Assembly (NCBI GenBank): GCA_030148865.1
Contig: JASBSR010000031.1
Location: 40,810 to 104,809, forward strand
DNA: 64,000 nt
Source of the DNA: Gammaproteobacteria bacterium
GTDB lineage: Bacteria; Pseudomonadota; Gammaproteobacteria; SZUA-229
Reading direction: 5' to 3'
Shown: positions 43,822 to 53,800 of the stretch, one piece after another
How positions within the stretch are numbered: the stretch's first letter is position 1
How the letters are laid out: every line of letters begins with the position of its first letter
Notes under the pieces: model-generated
Told to the model about the DNA's origin: nothing
What the model saw: the letters and a program-made list of their open reading frames with translations, nothing else
The model's database searches: none
Translations under genes and position numbers: made by a program

Positions 43822-45174
43822 CTAAAGCGCCATGGTGCTTTGTCGCGCAGTGATCCACTGGTAACGTACTGGCCGGGCAAGTTTCTTCAGTTTCTGTTCA
43901 CTGACGGCACGCTTGAGCCAGACATCGAGCTGTGTCTTATTCAAATCCAGCGTCTCAACCAGTTCGCCCGGTGTTTTTGGCGCATCACTGCAGAGTAATT
44001 CTGCCTTGACGAGAAACAAGTCATAAAAATCCAACTCCTCAACCGGAGGGGAACCCGCCCGCTCAGGCAGGACTCCATTAGTTTCCGCACCCCCGGTTTC
44101 CGAACCAAGCCCCGACCCACTTTCTTCATCTATCATCGAAGCCGATACAGGCTCGTCGGGATATTCCTGTCTATAATCAGTGCCGCCCTCACTGATTTCA
44201 TTCGCAGCTTGGGTGAATAAATCTTCATCAACCCCCACAACCTCTGATTGAGTCGAAAACAACGACCTGAAATCAATGTCCTTGACGCTTTCCGGCGCCC
44301 ATACACCACCTGCCTTAACAATTGCGGCATTGCCTGCTTTTGGATCGGAGGTGCGTTTTACCCAGAGTGGTGCCCATTGTTTTTTCACATCCTCCATAGC
44401 GCCACTCCAGGTGCCGCCCTTCTCGCCCGAATGGACCACCATCGCTGCGTCCGAGAGACAATAGATGTACTTGTTTCGCTGCATGGCATTGCCGGCATTA
44501 AAGCCCGCTTCGGGATAGAAGGTCGAGATCAGCACGAGATTGTTCGCCATCAGATACTTACGATACCTGGCCGTGGAACAGGCTCGCAGCAGACTATCAG
44601 CCAATACGCCGATGACCGTACCTTCCGCCTCCAGCGCACCCAGCATTGCGGATTCATCCACTCCTCGTGCTCCACCAGAGACGATCGAATACCCTTCACT
44701 TGCCGCCCCGGCACCCAAACCCCTGCTGTACGCCAGATCCTGCTCGGCCGCATTCCGGGACCCGACAACCGCCAGCCCACCGCCATTGAGCAATGTACGG
44801 TTTCCACAACCAAACAAAATGGCAGGCGAATCGGTCCTCAATCGCTTTTTCAGCCTCGCTGGGTAATCCGGATCTGATCGCGTCATCACCCATAGCCCTG
44901 CCCGAAGCCATTTTTCCATCGCCAGGGCCAACGCAGACCCCCGGTCCATCAAGCCTTCAATACGTTCCAATGTGATCGTCTTATCCGACCAGCCGCTCAG
45001 CAATTCATCCAGCCGCCCGTTCATCAACTGTTCCGGCGTCAGTGCATTTTCTTTCAGCCACAGGGCAAACCGTCCCCACTCTTTGGGCGTCAACGGCTTG
45101 GCCGCTTCTTTTCGGGCCTTGGCAAAATGCGCTGTCAGCAAGAGGACCGCTTGTGTATTGGGTGATACCGACAT
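43822..45174 (-). CDS. DprA/Smf-like Rossmann protein of a defence module
   Basis: 450 aa. The DprA core (about 85-300) contains PARLKKRLRTDSPAILFGCG, GLAVVGSRNAAEQDLAYSRG, YSIVSGGARGVDESAM and GNAMQRNKYIYCLSDAAMVV. The C-terminal part (about 370-450) ends in a winged-helix-like region (ETLDLNKTQLDVWLKRAV). Its ATG follows the RecQ-PRTase TAA with no gap and in the same frame. Together the pair resembles ShosTA, in which a DprA-like protein (ShosA) counteracts a phosphoribosyltransferase toxin (ShosT). A housekeeping DNA-uptake role is less likely in this context. Confidence 0.82.
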   Translation of the reverse strand: MSVSPNTQAVLLLTAHFAKARKEAAKPLTPKEWGRFALWLKENALTPEQLMNGRLDELLSGWSDKTITLERIEGLMDRGSALALAMEKWLRAGLWVMTRSDPDYPARLKKRLRTDSPAILFGCGNRTLLNGGGLAVVGSRNAAEQDLAYSRGLGAGAASEGYSIVSGGARGVDESAMLGALEAEGTVIGVLADSLLRACSTARYRKYLMANNLVLISTFYPEAGFNAGNAMQRNKYIYCLSDAAMVVHSGEKGGTWSGAMEDVKKQWAPLWVKRTSDPKAGNAAIVKAGGVWAPESVKDIDFRSLFSTQSEVVGVDEDLFTQAANEISEGGTDYRQEYPDEPVSASMIDEESGSGLGSETGGAETNGVLPERAGSPPVEELDFYDLFLVKAELLCSDAPKTPGELVETLDLNKTQLDVWLKRAVSEQKLKKLARPVRYQWITARQSTMAL

Positions 45175-47280
45175 TTAACTTCCCGTACTCGTTGAGGCCA
45201 ACGCCACCGGATTGACCGGCCCGCTTCCGCCCTGCCGCAGCAGTGCAGCCAGCACAGTCACCGTCCATCCGGAATCGATCACATCATCCACCAGTAACAC
45301 GGGGGTATCCGGGATGTCATCGGCTATCTCGAACACGCCATCCAGGTTGAGGCACTGGTGAAAACGATTTTGTTGATTTTTCTGTGGCTCGTTATCAACC
45401 ACCTTGTGGATCGCATCCACAAAAGGCAAGCCCAGCTTTTCCGCCAGCCGTCGCGCGAAATCCGGCACCAACGCTGGATGGTTAAGCGACGGCACGCATG
45501 TGACCCACTGCGGGGCAGGATTCGGCTGCCAGCGTTGTTCAAGCATTTCGGCAACTGCATCGACCAGCTCATCCCGGAAGTGACCCGCATGTTTGTCATC
45601 GGCCACCAGCCCACCCCAGCCGGTATCACCCCAGCGCGACAGGATGCGCCCTTCCTGGGCCTGCAAGCCGGCCGGCAGGTTGCCCCGAAACCCGTATACC
45701 CGGAAGGCCCCAGCCGCCACCTGTTTCTTTGGCTTGAAGGGCATTTCAGCATGCTTTAGATACTGGGCCGCGGCGATGGCCAGTGCCCGATCTACATCAA
45801 CCCCAACCACCGGCTCGCCCAGACACACCGCGCACCGGCCACAATCATCGGTCTCAGGATCATCCAGCGCATGGCGCAAGTACGCCATCAGGCAGCCTTC
45901 ACTATTGATATAGTCCTGAACTTCCTGCCATTCGATTTCCCTCTGTGTTGTCAGATGTTCAATGCGCTCGTGATCCATCCGGAACGGCACCGGAGTGCGA
46001 CGCCATTTGCTGCCCTGCTTGATTACGGGCGCCGGGCTTTCGACACTGAGAATCTTCAGCACCTTGTCAATTTGCCCCTGCCGCAGATTGAGGTGTTGCT
46101 GAAGCTGCACCACAGACAGTTCGTCATGATCGGCCAGTACATCCAAAATGGCATTCACATCACGTTCGTCAGGAAAGGCGCTGCGGCGGAAGTATTCATG
46201 TATTTCCTCATCCTCCTTGCCGGACAGCAGCACCCCATATGCCGTATCGATCGCTCTCCCCGCGCGGCCAACCTGCTGGTAGTAGGCCACCACGGAACCG
46301 GCCGCCTGGTAGTGAATAACGAACCCGAGATCGGGCTTGTCGTATCCCATGCCCAGCGCCGTCGTTGCCACCAGTACCTTGATCTCGTTGCCTAACAGCA
46401 GATCCTCAAGATGTTGCCGGTACTGGTTGCTGTTCTCAAAGTCATCATGTTCCACACTGCCGTGGTATGCGCGCGCGACAATACCCTGCTGATTCAGCCA
46501 GGCCGCGACCTGTTCTGCATCCCGGATGGTCAGCACATAGACGATACCGGTACCTGGCAACGCCGGGATATGCTGCGCCAGCCAGGCCAGCCGTGATGCC
46601 TGATCGGGCAACCGCAGTGTCTGCAATGCCAGGCTGACCCGAACCAGCGGACCCCGCTGTATATCAATATCGCCAAGCTGCGCCTGCACATCCGCAATCA
46701 CACGGTTGTTCGCGGTCGCAGTAGTTCCAAGAATCGGCATATTCGGCGGCATCTGCCGCAGCACATTGACCAGCCGCCGGTAATCCGGCCGGAAATCGTG
46801 GCCCCAGTCCGAGATACAGTGAACCTCGTCCACCACAAGCAGACCCACGCGATCCGCCACTGGCAACAGGACTTCTCCGACAAACTCCTCGTTTGACAGA
46901 CGCTCTGGCGAAATCAGAATGGCATCCACCTGGTCATCCAGCATGGCCTGACTGATCACCGGCCAGTTTTCCTGGTTGGTGGAGTTAATGGTCTCTGCGC
47001 GGATACCCAGCCGGTTGGCCGCCTCAATCTGGTTACGCATCAGTGCCAGCAAGGGAGACACGATAACCGTCAGCCCCGCGCCACGGTCCCGCAGGATACG
47101 CGCGCTGATGAAGTAAACCGAGCTCTTGCCCCAGCCCGTACGCTGCACCACCATCAGCTTGCGGCGTTGATTGACCAGCGCGTCGATCGCTTCCCATTGA
47201 CCGGGGCGAAAATGGGCCTCCGGGTCACCGACGGCGGTTTGTAATAACGTTTCTGCAGCTTGCCTGTCCATTATGACCAT
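45175..47280 (-). CDS. RecQ-like helicase fused to a phosphoribosyltransferase domain
   Basis: 701 aa from ATG at 47280; an ATG at 47349 would overlap the upstream gene. Helicase domain: VVQRTGWGKSSVYFISARIL (Walker A), VVDEVHCISDWGHDFRPDY (DEVH), VATTALGMGYDKPDLGFVIHY; a RecQ-type zinc element is visible as DDCGRCAVCLGEP (about residue 500). The C-terminus (about 560-701) is a ComF/PRTase-like domain with the PRPP loop VLLVDDVIDSGWTV. No HRDC domain. The downstream DprA-like gene abuts directly. Likely a composite effector of a ShosTA-like system (inference). Confidence 0.85.
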   Translation of the reverse strand: MVIMDRQAAETLLQTAVGDPEAHFRPGQWEAIDALVNQRRKLMVVQRTGWGKSSVYFISARILRDRGAGLTVIVSPLLALMRNQIEAANRLGIRAETINSTNQENWPVISQAMLDDQVDAILISPERLSNEEFVGEVLLPVADRVGLLVVDEVHCISDWGHDFRPDYRRLVNVLRQMPPNMPILGTTATANNRVIADVQAQLGDIDIQRGPLVRVSLALQTLRLPDQASRLAWLAQHIPALPGTGIVYVLTIRDAEQVAAWLNQQGIVARAYHGSVEHDDFENSNQYRQHLEDLLLGNEIKVLVATTALGMGYDKPDLGFVIHYQAAGSVVAYYQQVGRAGRAIDTAYGVLLSGKEDEEIHEYFRRSAFPDERDVNAILDVLADHDELSVVQLQQHLNLRQGQIDKVLKILSVESPAPVIKQGSKWRRTPVPFRMDHERIEHLTTQREIEWQEVQDYINSEGCLMAYLRHALDDPETDDCGRCAVCLGEPVVGVDVDRALAIAAAQYLKHAEMPFKPKKQVAAGAFRVYGFRGNLPAGLQAQEGRILSRWGDTGWGGLVADDKHAGHFRDELVDAVAEMLEQRWQPNPAPQWVTCVPSLNHPALVPDFARRLAEKLGLPFVDAIHKVVDNEPQKNQQNRFHQCLNLDGVFEIADDIPDTPVLLVDDVIDSGWTVTVLAALLRQGGSGPVNPVALASTSTGS

Positions 47281-47311
47281 TCGACCGACCCTTTTCTCAA
47301 TTGCCTTGAGC

Positions 47312-47806
47312 TCATGCGCCAGCCCCCAATACAAAACGCGCCCGCTCATGGCGCAACATTTCGAACGGCGTCATCACCTTGATACCCAATCCTACGCAGA
47401 CGTTCGGAATCTTGACCTTGTGCGGGGTGTTCGCCGGTTTCTCGTGCGACACGACAATATGACCATGCGCCAATGCATGAGACACCAGCCAGTAATCCGC
47501 AACCTGCAGGAAAGTGTTCACCGCCGCGGGTGTGTAGCCGTTTTCGGTTACCCACTGGCTGACCCGGCCCATCCCCGTCAGGACCTTGGCGTCTGGCTTG
47601 AGAAACAGTGCCCCGCCCGTATCTTTTGCCCAATCTGATAATTCATCGCCGCCGGCCTCGATTTCATCGCCCACCTTCTCGATACTGAATACCTTCTGCC
47701 GGGCATTTTCCTGGATCAGCCACTCCCAGAACGCAGGACAGAAATCCAGCCCATAGTGCAGGTTGTTCGCAGCCATGAAGACGTTGGCATCCAGCAAGTA
47801 GCTCAT
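47312..47806 (-). CDS. DUF4411-type PIN-like toxin
   Basis: 164 aa. Begins MSYLLDANVFMAANNLHYG, with FCPAFWEWL, matching the DUF4411 PIN-like family; later acidic residues of a PIN fold appear in ADYWLVSHA and the VVSHE segment. PIN domains are metal-dependent RNases. The start overlaps the ImmA/IrrE stop by 4 bp, the usual toxin-antitoxin-like pairing of DUF4411 with ImmA/XRE proteins. Confidence 0.82.
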   Translation of the reverse strand: MSYLLDANVFMAANNLHYGLDFCPAFWEWLIQENARQKVFSIEKVGDEIEAGGDELSDWAKDTGGALFLKPDAKVLTGMGRVSQWVTENGYTPAAVNTFLQVADYWLVSHALAHGHIVVSHEKPANTPHKVKIPNVCVGLGIKVMTPFEMLRHERARFVLGAGA

Positions 47807-48957
47807 CCGTGCATTCCCAAACGCCGCGCCTCTTCATAGAAGGTAGCGCTCTTTTTGATCCCCAACATCCTGAACGCATCGGTAAATGGGGTCTGCCCCT
47901 CCAGTGTGCTGCCCACCACAGCAGATGCGAAACGCTTACTGACCCGTGCGCCAAGGCTGTTGTAGAAATCGCCGCCGCCACCTTCCCCTGCGGCCAAGGC
48001 CTTCACTCGTTCAAGCTCCTTGCGGTAGACACGCCACAGTGTGGCCTGGTCCAATGATCCCAGGTCGTACAGGCGGCGGACGATGACCAGGGTGCTGACC
48101 TTGAACCAGCGGGCCAGACGCTGCATCTCCTCCTGCAACGCATGACCCGGTTGGTGGATCTGGCGCAGTTCTTCCAGCGGGACCAGTAGCTCCGCCGCCA
48201 CCGCGTTGCACCAGCGCTCCGTTTCCTCATCGGGCCGGGTGGCCGCCTGCGCGTCAGAAACGCCGCTTTCACCAAGCCAGAGATGCGCCAGCTCATGGGC
48301 CAGGCTAAACATCTGCGCCGCCTTGCTGTCCTTACCATTGATGAAGATCAACGGCGCCAGCGCATCGGCGAGCGCGAATCCCCGGAACTCCTCGACACGC
48401 AAGGCACGGTGTGTATTGCTGCCCACCACGCCGCTGACCATCACCAGCACCCCCGCCTCCTCGATTTGCGCGATGAGACGGCGCAGCGCCTCTGACCAGT
48501 TGGACAATTGCCTTCGTTCCTCCACATCGAAGCCGATGGTCCGGGCGATCCCGGCGGCAATATCGGCCACTTCGTCTTCCATCGTGGCGGAGCCCACGAA
48601 GGCGAGCGACTGTGCGCCGTAAAGACGCTGATGGTCCCGATACCAGGCCTGCCGCTGCTGGCACAAGTAGATGGTATCGAGCAGATCGGCAGAAGGCCGC
48701 GACAGACGAACCTGCGGCAGGGTGCGAAAATCCGGAATGGGCAACGGCTCGTCGGGCTGTTGCGGCAAAAACAACAGGCCGATGGCGGTATGGGTCGCTG
48801 TGGCGAAGGCCTCCAGTTGCCTCAAGGTCGGCGCACACTCGCCCGTCAGCCACTCGGGCAGCTTCGGAAACTTGCCCACCAGCGCATCGGCGCTCACACC
48901 GGCGCGCTCCAGGGCCCAGTCGAGCAGATCGGGATTGACTGAGACGCGCGTGCTCAT
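47803..48957 (-). CDS. ImmA/IrrE metallopeptidase with N-terminal HTH-like region
   Basis: 384 aa from ATG at 48957, which overlaps the preceding hsdS-tail stop (ATGA). N-terminal XRE-like part (LLDWALERAGVSADALVGKF, then WLTGECAPTLRQLEAFA), then the ImmA/IrrE domain with the zinc motif SLAHELAHLWLG (HExxH-type: HELAH). Such peptidases cleave or control partner regulators and are commonly paired with the DUF4411 PIN gene that follows. A neighbouring in-frame ATG further upstream would read through the repeat scar and is not favoured. Confidence 0.85.
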   Translation of the reverse strand: MSTRVSVNPDLLDWALERAGVSADALVGKFPKLPEWLTGECAPTLRQLEAFATATHTAIGLLFLPQQPDEPLPIPDFRTLPQVRLSRPSADLLDTIYLCQQRQAWYRDHQRLYGAQSLAFVGSATMEDEVADIAAGIARTIGFDVEERRQLSNWSEALRRLIAQIEEAGVLVMVSGVVGSNTHRALRVEEFRGFALADALAPLIFINGKDSKAAQMFSLAHELAHLWLGESGVSDAQAATRPDEETERWCNAVAAELLVPLEELRQIHQPGHALQEEMQRLARWFKVSTLVIVRRLYDLGSLDQATLWRVYRKELERVKALAAGEGGGGDFYNSLGARVSKRFASAVVGSTLEGQTPFTDAFRMLGIKKSATFYEEARRLGMHG

Positions 48958-49124
48958 ACCGCCACCTCCCCGTTCATTAGGCGCGGCAGGAGCAGGTCTC
49001 GGACATTCGTATGCTTCCAAACAAAGAGCCGCTGAATATCCGGCTGACCAAATCCACCAAGTTCGATGCATTTAACCAGTGATCCGAGGACATAATTGAC
49101 CTTAGTGAAAACGGTGTCGTTCAT
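48954..49124 (-). pseudogene. Chimeric stub: DUF262 (GmrS-like) N-terminus joined to an hsdS 3' end
   Basis: 56 codons. The first about 40 residues read like the start of a DUF262 protein (VLGSLVKCIELGGFGQPDIQ, then RLFVWKHTNVRDL), the family of GmrSD-type IV restriction enzymes. At VRDLL the frame passes straight into an HsdS C-terminus (LLPRLMNGEVAV, stop). The 39-bp hsdS tail covers 48954-48992. The stop overlaps the ImmA/IrrE ATG. This is a recombination scar, not a working gene. Confidence 0.72.
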
Positions 49125-49170
49125 AAGCTGATTACTCCATTCTTTGGACCATGGTTGGCTTCTGCGGATT

Positions 49171-50079
49171 TCATGGCTTGTCTTGGCGAAGTCGAGTACG
49201 ACTTGGTGCACGGAACTGCTCCGGCTCATCCGGGACAAGTTTTACCTCGTAGCGTCGGCGATCTAGTACCTCCAAAAACCCCATAACATTCCTGTCATCC
49301 ACGATGATTTGCTCACCATCTTCTGTGACTTCTACACCCGTTGCAGCGCAGGCATCAAGAAGGTGTTGTCGATCAATTCGAGCGACTTCCTGCTGTGAAC
49401 GGATGGAAGCCAGATAACGAGCGGCGCGAGGATGATTGCTAGCGTAATCTTGAATTCCGGCAAACTGCACAAACGGTAGGTCTGCGTGAAGGGTTGCCAC
49501 ATTCCCCGCAACTGCGCCAAGAATGGCTTCTTGAAGCTTACCAGCGAACTCGAAGCCGCTGGGCCGAAGAATGTGAACTCGTTGGTTATCGATGAGCAGG
49601 TCAAAGTCCTTGTCCAACTTGAATACCCTGTCGTCCATCAACCTTAGGGCATCACCGCTCTGCCAAATCAAACGGCTTTTCAATACGCCTTTGAACTGGG
49701 TTGCCCGTCTTAATGCTGTGAGGTTCCGCCCCTGCTCGTCAGTGAACTTGGCGAAATAACAAAACATCGCTTCCGTATCATCGAGAGCGTTCTGATCAAT
49801 ATCCAGGTTAACCGCTTCGTGCAGGTTCCGCATACGCACAGTCAGGTCATCATCTAAAGGAAGATACACATGCTCGCAGCCGGAGTGCTTTTCAGAAGGC
49901 TCATATCGAATGGGCTCATTGGTTAGTTGCTGCATGGCTACCCAGGTTTCTGCGGCCATCTCACCAAGAGCAGTCTGCACACCGTCATCCACCATTACGT
50001 TATGAAAGGCATGTTCATCGCCATCATCTCGCCCTACGCCAAACTGCACCGTCCGAATGGCATTCAGATCAAAATCCAT
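49171..50079 (-). CDS. kwaB: Kiwa defence protein KwaB-like (DUF4868)
   Basis: 302 aa, soluble, no signal peptide. The C-terminal block YLASIRSQQEVARIDRQHLL ... FLEVLDRRRYEVKLVPDEPE, and its place directly after a four-helix membrane protein gene, fit KwaB of the Kiwa anti-phage system, where membrane-bound KwaA senses phage and KwaB (DUF4868) acts on DNA. The start overlaps the kwaA stop by one base. Call is by pattern and synteny. Confidence 0.75.
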   Translation of the reverse strand: MDFDLNAIRTVQFGVGRDDGDEHAFHNVMVDDGVQTALGEMAAETWVAMQQLTNEPIRYEPSEKHSGCEHVYLPLDDDLTVRMRNLHEAVNLDIDQNALDDTEAMFCYFAKFTDEQGRNLTALRRATQFKGVLKSRLIWQSGDALRLMDDRVFKLDKDFDLLIDNQRVHILRPSGFEFAGKLQEAILGAVAGNVATLHADLPFVQFAGIQDYASNHPRAARYLASIRSQQEVARIDRQHLLDACAATGVEVTEDGEQIIVDDRNVMGFLEVLDRRRYEVKLVPDEPEQFRAPSRTRLRQDKP

Positions 50080-50642
50080 TATTGTTCCCCTGATTCGAAA
50101 TAAACTGTATTACTCAAGCGATACGCCTCGATTTGTTCACCATCAGGTACAGCGACGCGTTTCGTGATCAACACAAGACTGGTTTTACCGCTCAGCGGGT
50201 TGTCGCCTGTTTTCGGATAGATAGTGAAAACATGAAAGCCAAACGCCGCGAACAGGATATTCATGTAGTGAAGATTTAGGTGCCAGAACAGGAAGATGAT
50301 AAAACCTAGCGCCACCAATACAGCTGCAAGATCGCGCCACGCACTCAAATCAGCGCTGTAAAATGGCAGCAACATGGCAAAAAGGTAAACCAGCAAGTGA
50401 TCGCGATGATCTTCAGCCTTGCCAACCACAATGGGGCGAATCTGTTTTTGTTTTCTCGCTATCACGATACGCCGCCAAAGATACAAAGACGGCGCAATAA
50501 CCATGAAGAGACAAAACCCAAGAAACCAATACTCGGGTATCAGGCTGTTGCCGCGAACCGCCCATAATATGAACAAGGGCGAGATACTGCTCAACACCAT
50601 CATCAACCGGGCCAGCCTGAGTCCCTCTTTGACTTGCTTCAT
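50079..50642 (-). CDS. kwaA: Kiwa defence membrane protein KwaA-like
   Basis: 187 aa with four predicted membrane helices (about 12-30, 35-53, 82-98, 104-125). Contains GLRLARLMMVLSSISPLFI near the N-terminus and DHRDHLLVYLFAMLLPFY in the middle. Matches the size and layout of KwaA, the membrane partner of KwaB. Its ATG overlaps the stop of an hsdS tail remnant (ATGA at 50639-50642). Confidence 0.75.
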   Translation of the reverse strand: MKQVKEGLRLARLMMVLSSISPLFILWAVRGNSLIPEYWFLGFCLFMVIAPSLYLWRRIVIARKQKQIRPIVVGKAEDHRDHLLVYLFAMLLPFYSADLSAWRDLAAVLVALGFIIFLFWHLNLHYMNILFAAFGFHVFTIYPKTGDNPLSGKTSLVLITKRVAVPDGEQIEAYRLSNTVYFESGEQ

Positions 50643-50824
50643 ACTGCCACCACCCCGTTCATCAGCTGTGGAAAGAGCACGTTACTCTCAATCTCAAGAC
50701 CACGAAGATCTACAGACCCGAAGTCCTCATTGTTCCACGTCAGCATCCAACGCCAGCGGAATTGCTGCCCCATGGAATCGGCGGTGGTCCGCTTGACGAG
50801 AGTATCTTCGCTATAGTTTTGCAT
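50639..50824 (-). pseudogene. Chimeric stub: hsdR N-terminus joined to an hsdS 3' end
   Basis: 61 codons. The first about 43 resemble the start of the hsdR here (here YSEDTLVKRTTAD and NNEDFGSVDLRG; in hsdR at 43819 YTEDTLVQQTTAEYL and NNEDFGPNSLLG). The last 13 codons are an HsdS C-terminus (LFPQLMNGVVAV). The tail is at 50639-50677. The stop overlaps the kwaA start. It records loss of an earlier hsdR when a new module joined at an hsdS 3' end. Confidence 0.78.
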
Positions 50825-50833
50825 TGATTTAAT

Positions 50834-53800
50834 CTACTCCAACCCTTCCAGCACCCGCCAAATATGCTGATAGATCCGACCATCGCGCTGGCCGAGTGCT
50901 TGCTGCCAGCCAAAATCATCTAACGCGCGCAAGCGAGCTCGAACTTCGGGCAGAGGTTGTCCGGTTATGTTGCCCATGTTGCGCGAGAGCTGCGTCGCGG
51001 CTGCTCTTGGTACACCTAGTAACCGAAGCGCAACAGCAGCATCATCATTTACGCCGTAATACACTCTGGAAGGCAAATTTCTTAAGGAGCGGAGTTGTTC
51101 TTCAGGTAGACCACTACCAGTGATAGACAACAGTGCACCCAACCCCCATGCAGTGGTCTGCGTTAATCTACCGAACAAGTTCTTCCCACAGTCGGTCATT
51201 GCTTTGGTAAAGTCTTGGTCCGCTCCCAAAAAATACCTATTGGCAATATCGGGAACGGAAGCCCCATTCACCCAGTCCTTGATGATCAGCGCCGACTTAT
51301 TACCATCGGGGGAGTTCCCACCAGTAACAGCTTTAAGATTTTCCCGAAGCTCAGGTACTCTGAGTAAAACACCCATCATCCCTTGCAAGTCACGATTGTC
51401 GGCGCCAAATAGCGATTCTGCATTCCATGACTCGCTACTTATCCCTTCATCGCGTACGGCACCGAGAACTGTACGGATGCTTTGCAAAGAGAATCCCGTG
51501 CTATCTACGAGTTTTAAAGGTTGTCCTGGCTCTTGAAGGTACTGGGTGTACTCGTGAATACCTGATAGCAACTGGTTGGCAAGCGCTGAATTTTGATTTC
51601 TCAATTTTTCAAAACCAAAAGTGCCGCGGAGCACCTGCTCAATCTCATCAGAAAAACCTTCCGGCCGCCCCATCTGTCGGTAGGTATGGGCTAGGTATTG
51701 GACGAATGTAGACCATTCCGGCCGACTATAAACAATAGCACCGAGGTCGCCCATAAGAACGCCAGCTTCGTTAGCCAAAGTAATAAGCGCGGAATTTAGT
51801 TCGCCAGATTGTTTGTTGATGAAGGTCCTGAGCGTATTGGCTTTATCTTGATCTTTTGCCACCAAGGCTACGACCCCAAGTTGCCCCTGGGATACTCGTC
51901 CAGCGCGGCCTGCGATGTTCCAGAAATCCTCAGGAGGCATATCCACACCATAGGGGTATTGGTGCGATGCCATCACGACACCAGTAACAGGGAAGTTAAC
52001 GCCCTGAGCAATCGTTGTGGTCGCAACCAGGAATTTCAATTCGTCTGCTTCAAACAACCACTCCATTAGAGCCCGTGCATCATCGGAAAGACCAGAGTGG
52101 TGAATTCCAACGCCAAAGGACAGCAAATCTATGAGAGGGAATGAATCACCAAATTCATTTCTCAGAAAGTCTTGGACAAGTGCTATTTTCTGTGATGGTG
52201 CTATTCGATTGGCTTCAATCTTAAGTCGTTCGGCAAGGCCCCACACCCAATCAGGCCGGGCGTGCATCACGATAACAGGGCCGCGTTCCTGGAGCTTTTG
52301 GGCAGTAACTGCCGCCAGCGAGCTCTGATCGGTTACTTTTCTATAGGTAGACGCGATATCTGCGTTCTTCGAAAAAGCAAGCGTTTCATCTACGACAAGG
52401 GTTTGTCGAGTGGTATGCACTGTTTCCATGCAAAGTTGATAATCATGGCTTTGGCCATTGATTAGTTCTCCGCGCTCCGGCTGGACAATGCCGATCACGC
52501 GATCATTCGGCTGCCAATCCAGAGCAAGACTGACATCTTCAGAGTTTGCGCCACCCAACCACCGTGCAACCTCGCGGGCATTATCGATAAAGGGAGTCAG
52601 CAAAAGAAATTGGGCTCGTTGACATTCGCTGTTAATCGTTGCAAGCAGCAATTCAAGCTTTAGACCACGGCTGGCACTTTGGATGTTGTGGGCTTCGTCT
52701 ACGACGACGAGCGTCAATGGGCGGCCGATCTCCGCTTCCCAACCCTGACGAAGCATCAAATCAAGCTTTTCCGGTGTCGTTACGAGTACGCGGAATGCTT
52801 GCGCTGGATCATCCAGCCGAAGTAGATCAGCTTCGATAGTATCTACTTCCAAGGCCGGACTAACCTGTTCAACACTAACACCGAGCGGTTCAAAATCACG
52901 GCGTAGTTGCCGCGCGATCTGACTCACGAGAGCCTTGGTTGGCGCCAGATAAGCAACCCATCCGCGCTCATCGTCGAATTGGTTCAATGCCTGGAGGATA
53001 CGAAATTCGGCGATTAGCGTTTTACCGCTAGAAGTGGGCAGGCTTACAACGACAGCTCGGCGACTGGATCCAAGCAATCCCTTCTCCGCCAAAGTCCGGC
53101 GCTGGGGAGGAAGCACATCGAAAAGCGCACGGTTGCCGCGTCCTCGATCGACAAGGCTCTTGACGAACTTCGTTACACGCGAATTGACGGCTCTCGTCAC
53201 AGTCCAAATGGAGTTTTCCGCCATTTGTGATGCGCTGGCGGTGAGCAAACGGCTAAGTGGTTCGAGCTCTACCATTTGTGCTTGCTTGCACACAGCCAAC
53301 ACCCTGTCGAAATGCGTGTCGAGCAGTTGATGGATTTGATACTTACCATCCACGACGCCATCGGTCATGTAATGGGCGAAAACCTCCGCCGACTTGGCCA
53401 AATGGTAAAGCCCGATTAGTTCCAATGCAGTGGCCTTGGCGCGTGCAGGCTCCTGTACATCCAAATAAGCCTTTTCAAACGATGCCTGAGAATCGCGTAA
53501 GCCAGCGATTCGCTCGAGCACCGCATTGCGATCTGTCCAGCCATCTTTACGGATCAACCTGAGCCAGATATCCAGAGTAGTTGCCCAGGTTCTTTCGCCC
53601 CAATCGGCGGACGCTAAAGGTAGTTCTGGCCAAGGCTCCTCGCGAAGCCAGCGCGCCGCGTCAGGACCTTTATCGCCCAACACTGCCAACACCGCTGTGC
53701 GTAAGAGGAACATACCGCTGCCCATAGCATCATCTGGTCGTGGAAGGACGCGCAGTAAGCGGAACGCATCGGCTGCGGCGAGCTTTAATTCATTCCGTTT

